Origin: CAYNRG01 sp964399545
Lineage (GTDB): Bacteria; Bacillota_I; Bacilli_A; Erysipelotrichales; Erysipelotrichaceae
NCBI GenBank assembly: GCA_964399545.1
Contig: CAYNRG010000016.1
Span: 1 to 8,371, forward strand
Length of the DNA stretch: 8,371 nucleotides
Reading direction: 5' to 3'
The position numbers and the translations under genes are program-made. Below are positions 6,557 to 8,371 of the stretch, one piece after another. Position 1 is the stretch's first letter, and every line of letters begins with the position of its first letter. The notes below the pieces were generated by a model. The model saw only the letters and a list, made by a program, of their open reading frames with translations, was not told the DNA's origin and ran no database searches.

Positions 6557-6985
6557 ATGAAATATCTAGTATTAACAATTATGTCATTTACATTTATGAA
6601 CTTATTTGGGCAGGTACGCAATTTTAATGAAGTACCAGAAGCTATATTAGTGAATTTGGATAAAATGGGTATTGATAACACCCCTTTGTTGGATAGCTGT
6701 GAAAGTGCTTTCTTGAATGTAATTTTTAAGAACAGTTTGGATGGATTTGATTTTACAGATAAAAAAGTTGGATTCATTAAAATTTCAGGAGATAGAGGTA
6801 AAGTAAATTACTTTGAAATGCAAAAGAAATATTTTGCAAATAAAAGTCAGTCTTGTGATAATGGTATTTTATATATTCTGAATACTACTCAAAAAAAAGA
6901 AAGCGGAGGTTATGATGCAGCAATTGTGTATTGGAGTAAATTTTTGCTACCAGTTGATAAGGTTGTTAAAAAGCTGAAGAGATAA
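6557..6985 (+). CDS. Small secreted protein, candidate immunity partner of cassette C tip
   Basis: 142 aa, family not recognised. The N-terminus MKYLVLTIMSFTFMNLFGQ is a signal peptide of Bacteroidetes style with a probable cut after or near FGQ, so the mature protein of about 120 aa is expected in the periplasm. It contains two Cys residues in CESAF and SCDNG contexts that could form a disulfide, and a basic C-terminus (KVVKKLKR). The start codon follows the papain-tip stop by 11 bases, with AGGAG only one base before ATG, too close for a normal ribosome binding site. Role as antidote to the C tip is inferred from position and export signal. It shows no obvious similarity to the putative lipoprotein behind cassette A, although the tips of A and C are related. 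Confidence 0.75.
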   Translation: MKYLVLTIMSFTFMNLFGQVRNFNEVPEAILVNLDKMGIDNTPLLDSCESAFLNVIFKNSLDGFDFTDKKVGFIKISGDRGKVNYFEMQKKYFANKSQSCDNGILYILNTTQKKESGGYDAAIVYWSKFLLPVDKVVKKLKR

Positions 6986-7003
6986 CAATAAGTTAAATAG
7001 ACG

Positions 7004-7508
7004 AAAAAGCCCGGCAAGTCCGGGCACTGACCTCTAAAAATTATAGTACTGCATCAGTCCTATAAATAAGAGACATCTGCTAAAGAGGTAAGTCTATAAC
7101 AATGAATAGTTTATGCAATCCGTAATGCACACATATCACTTTACCACATTAGTACTGTATTACCTGCACCGCGATTATTTAGGCAGTATAACCATGGTAA
7201 CGGATGCAAATGGCAATAAAGAGGCGGAATACAGTTATACAGCATGGGGGCAGTTACGTAACCCAACTAACTGGCAATCTTATAATGCAGGCAATGAACC
7301 AACTTTAATGTTTGGGCGTGGCTACACCGGGCACGAGCATTTACATGCTTTTGGTTTAATCAATATGAATGCCCGTTTATATGATGCATCCATAGGCCGC
7401 TTTTTATCGCCCGACCCTTATGTGCAGGCACCTGATTTTACTCAGAATTTTAACAGGTATAGTTACGCACTCAATAATCCGCTTAAATTTACAGATCCGG
7501 ATGGGGAG
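7004..7508 (+). repeat. 505-bp cassette-head direct repeat (copy D)
   Basis: The first 378 bases (7004-7381) are identical to copy B; the rest differs mainly at synonymous sites near the tip junction. Bases 7371-7465 are identical to the truncated copy A. It ends at the DPDGE junction. Confidence 0.95.
7009..7025. terminator. GC-rich hairpin at cassette boundary (D)
   Basis: Third copy of the GCCCGG/CCGGGC hairpin with CAAGT loop and five preceding A residues. It lies 23 bases after the secreted-protein stop, somewhat further than at the other two boundaries. The T-run is on the minus-strand side. Confidence 0.55.
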
Positions 7509-8371
7509 TATATTGTTGGTTTATTAGTAGGAATGGCTTACGGAGCATTAATTGGGGCAGGAGCTTCAGCAGTTATTTATACAGCCGGAACTTTAGTTAG
7601 TGATGCCAGTTGGAGTTGGAGTGGTTTTGGTCAGGCAGTTGGTATGGGAGCTATTGGAGGGGCTTTGGGAGGAGCCCTGGGCTTTGCAGGAAGTCAGATA
7701 GGGACCTTTGGGCAAAGCCTGGGGTATAATGTACTATCTAATGTTGCATCAAATTCAGCAACCACTTTAGCCTATGGAGGTGATATTACATTGGGAAGTA
7801 TGGTTGGTTCGGTAGCCGGAGGCTTTGTTGGAGCAGGTATTGGTAACTTTAACGGGGTAAAAGGCGGTGCCCTGAAGAATATTGGAGCTGAAATGGCATT
7901 TTCAACAGGCAAGGGAGCTGTAACCGGGGCATTTGGTGGAGGATTAGGCGCAGCTATTGATGGCAATAATATTGGTTCGGGAATGTTGCAAGGTGCAAAA
8001 TATGGCGCTATAGCAGGTGGCACAATGGCCGGGTTAAATATAATGACTATGGGGGCAGCTTATGTGCCGGATAAAAAATACGGAAACTTTGGAAAACAAA
8101 AACCAATTTATAGGAGAGGTACTTTTGTTACTAAAGCTTTTGCTGAAGGTGGAGGTATGGCAGTAGGCAGAAACTTGATAGTTAATAAACTTAATCCTAA
8201 TAAAAGTTACCGAGGTAGAAATGGTGATATCATTAATCCTGTTGAATATAACAGTTTCTTAGAAGCACATGAGACAGCTCATTATAACCAACAAATTAAT
8301 GATGGATTTGCAAATTTTTATGGCAAAACACTTATAGAGTACTTGCAATGCTATTTAACAGGCGCTTCTCC
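7113..8371 (+). CDS. RHS core fragment with Gly-rich linker and HETAH peptidase tip, cassette D (cut by window end)
   Basis: 419 codons are visible from ATG 7113 with no stop before the window ends. Residues 16-132 are the RHS core ending FTDPDGE. Residues 133 to about 310 form a very Gly/Ala-rich hydrophobic linker (YIVGLLVGMAYGALIGAG and many GGA/GAG runs) like the presumed pre-toxin region of unit X, but with a different sequence. After a basic stretch (PDKKYGNFGKQKPIYRRGT) comes NPVEYNSFLEAHETAHYNQQ, with HETAH at 386-390 matching HExxH. The third zinc ligand is not evident in what is visible. A zinc-peptidase tip is therefore likely but less certain than in B and X. The end of the tip and any immunity gene lie beyond the window. 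Confidence 0.75.
   Translation, partial: MQSVMHTYHFTTLVLYYLHRDYLGSITMVTDANGNKEAEYSYTAWGQLRNPTNWQSYNAGNEPTLMFGRGYTGHEHLHAFGLINMNARLYDASIGRFLSPDPYVQAPDFTQNFNRYSYALNNPLKFTDPDGEYIVGLLVGMAYGALIGAGASAVIYTAGTLVSDASWSWSGFGQAVGMGAIGGALGGALGFAGSQIGTFGQSLGYNVLSNVASNSATTLAYGGDITLGSMVGSVAGGFVGAGIGNFNGVKGGALKNIGAEMAFSTGKGAVTGAFGGGLGAAIDGNNIGSGMLQGAKYGAIAGGTMAGLNIMTMGAAYVPDKKYGNFGKQKPIYRRGTFVTKAFAEGGGMAVGRNLIVNKLNPNKSYRGRNGDIINPVEYNSFLEAHETAHYNQQINDGFANFYGKTLIEYLQCYLTGAS

Noticed and set aside
6547..6777. Minus-strand open frame of 76 codons
   Set aside because: Antisense to the secreted-protein gene, which has a convincing signal peptide; nothing supports the reverse frame.
1614..7508. CRISPR array or integron cassette array
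   Set aside because: The repeats are about 505 bp, coding, and only three full copies; there are no short regular spacers, no attC-like imperfect palindromes of the right layout and no integrase.
7772..8023. Minus-strand Pro/Ala-rich open frame of 83 codons
   Set aside because: It is the antisense image of the Gly/Ala-rich linker of cassette D; such frames stay open because of the codon pattern.
150..8371. Insertion sequence or transposon behind the duplications
   Set aside because: No transposase, terminal inverted repeats or target duplications were seen; homologous exchange through the core explains the pattern.

Overview
The window reads as part of a Bacteroidota (Bacteroidetes) chromosome. 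The evidence is the composition (AT-rich, with a visibly more GC-rich conserved core), the lipoprotein and signal-peptide style (short N-termini ending in ..NC, ..SC or ..GQ), and the RHS/YD-repeat core whose wording (HRDYLGS, GRGYTGHEHL, LINMNARLYD, GRFLSPDPYVQ, DFTQNFNRYSY.LNNPL) is typical of Bacteroidetes RHS proteins. Everything lies on the + strand. No complete RHS/toxin backbone gene is present.

The layout is an array of RHS C-terminal cassettes. Each unit consists of (i) a 505-bp direct repeat carrying a GC-rich hairpin, a spacer of about 100 bp and the last part of the RHS core up to a D-P-[S/D]-G-E junction, (ii) a variable, usually Gly-rich linker with a catalytic tip, and (iii) a small exported protein directly behind it, often almost touching. 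Cassette A (150-1611) has only the last 138 bp of the repeat, a papain-like tip and a putative lipoprotein. Cassette B (1614-3335) has the full repeat, an HEYGH zinc-peptidase tip and a lipoprotein in ATGA overlap. Unit X (about 3343-5176) has no core: a hairpin region leads straight into a linker and an HEYIH zinc-peptidase tip, followed by a secreted protein. Cassette C (5180-6985) has the full repeat, the same linker as A and a different papain-like tip, then a secreted protein. Cassette D (7004 to the window end) has the full repeat, a Gly-rich linker and an HETAH tip cut by the window edge. Bases 1-149 are unassigned.

The likely job, by analogy with the known orphan-tip arrays of Rhs and other polymorphic toxins, is a reservoir of toxin tips plus immunity genes that can recombine through the core repeat onto a full-length RHS gene, probably upstream of the window. 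Three features go beyond a plain array. All five tips look like peptidase or papain-fold enzymes, and all four visible partners carry export signals, which points to an envelope or periplasmic site of action. A and C share 533 bp of perfect identity that stops inside the papain-like domain, between its His and Cys motifs. The core repeat shows patchy identity that suggests homogenisation. Toxin and immunity roles are inferred from architecture; none is shown directly by sequence.
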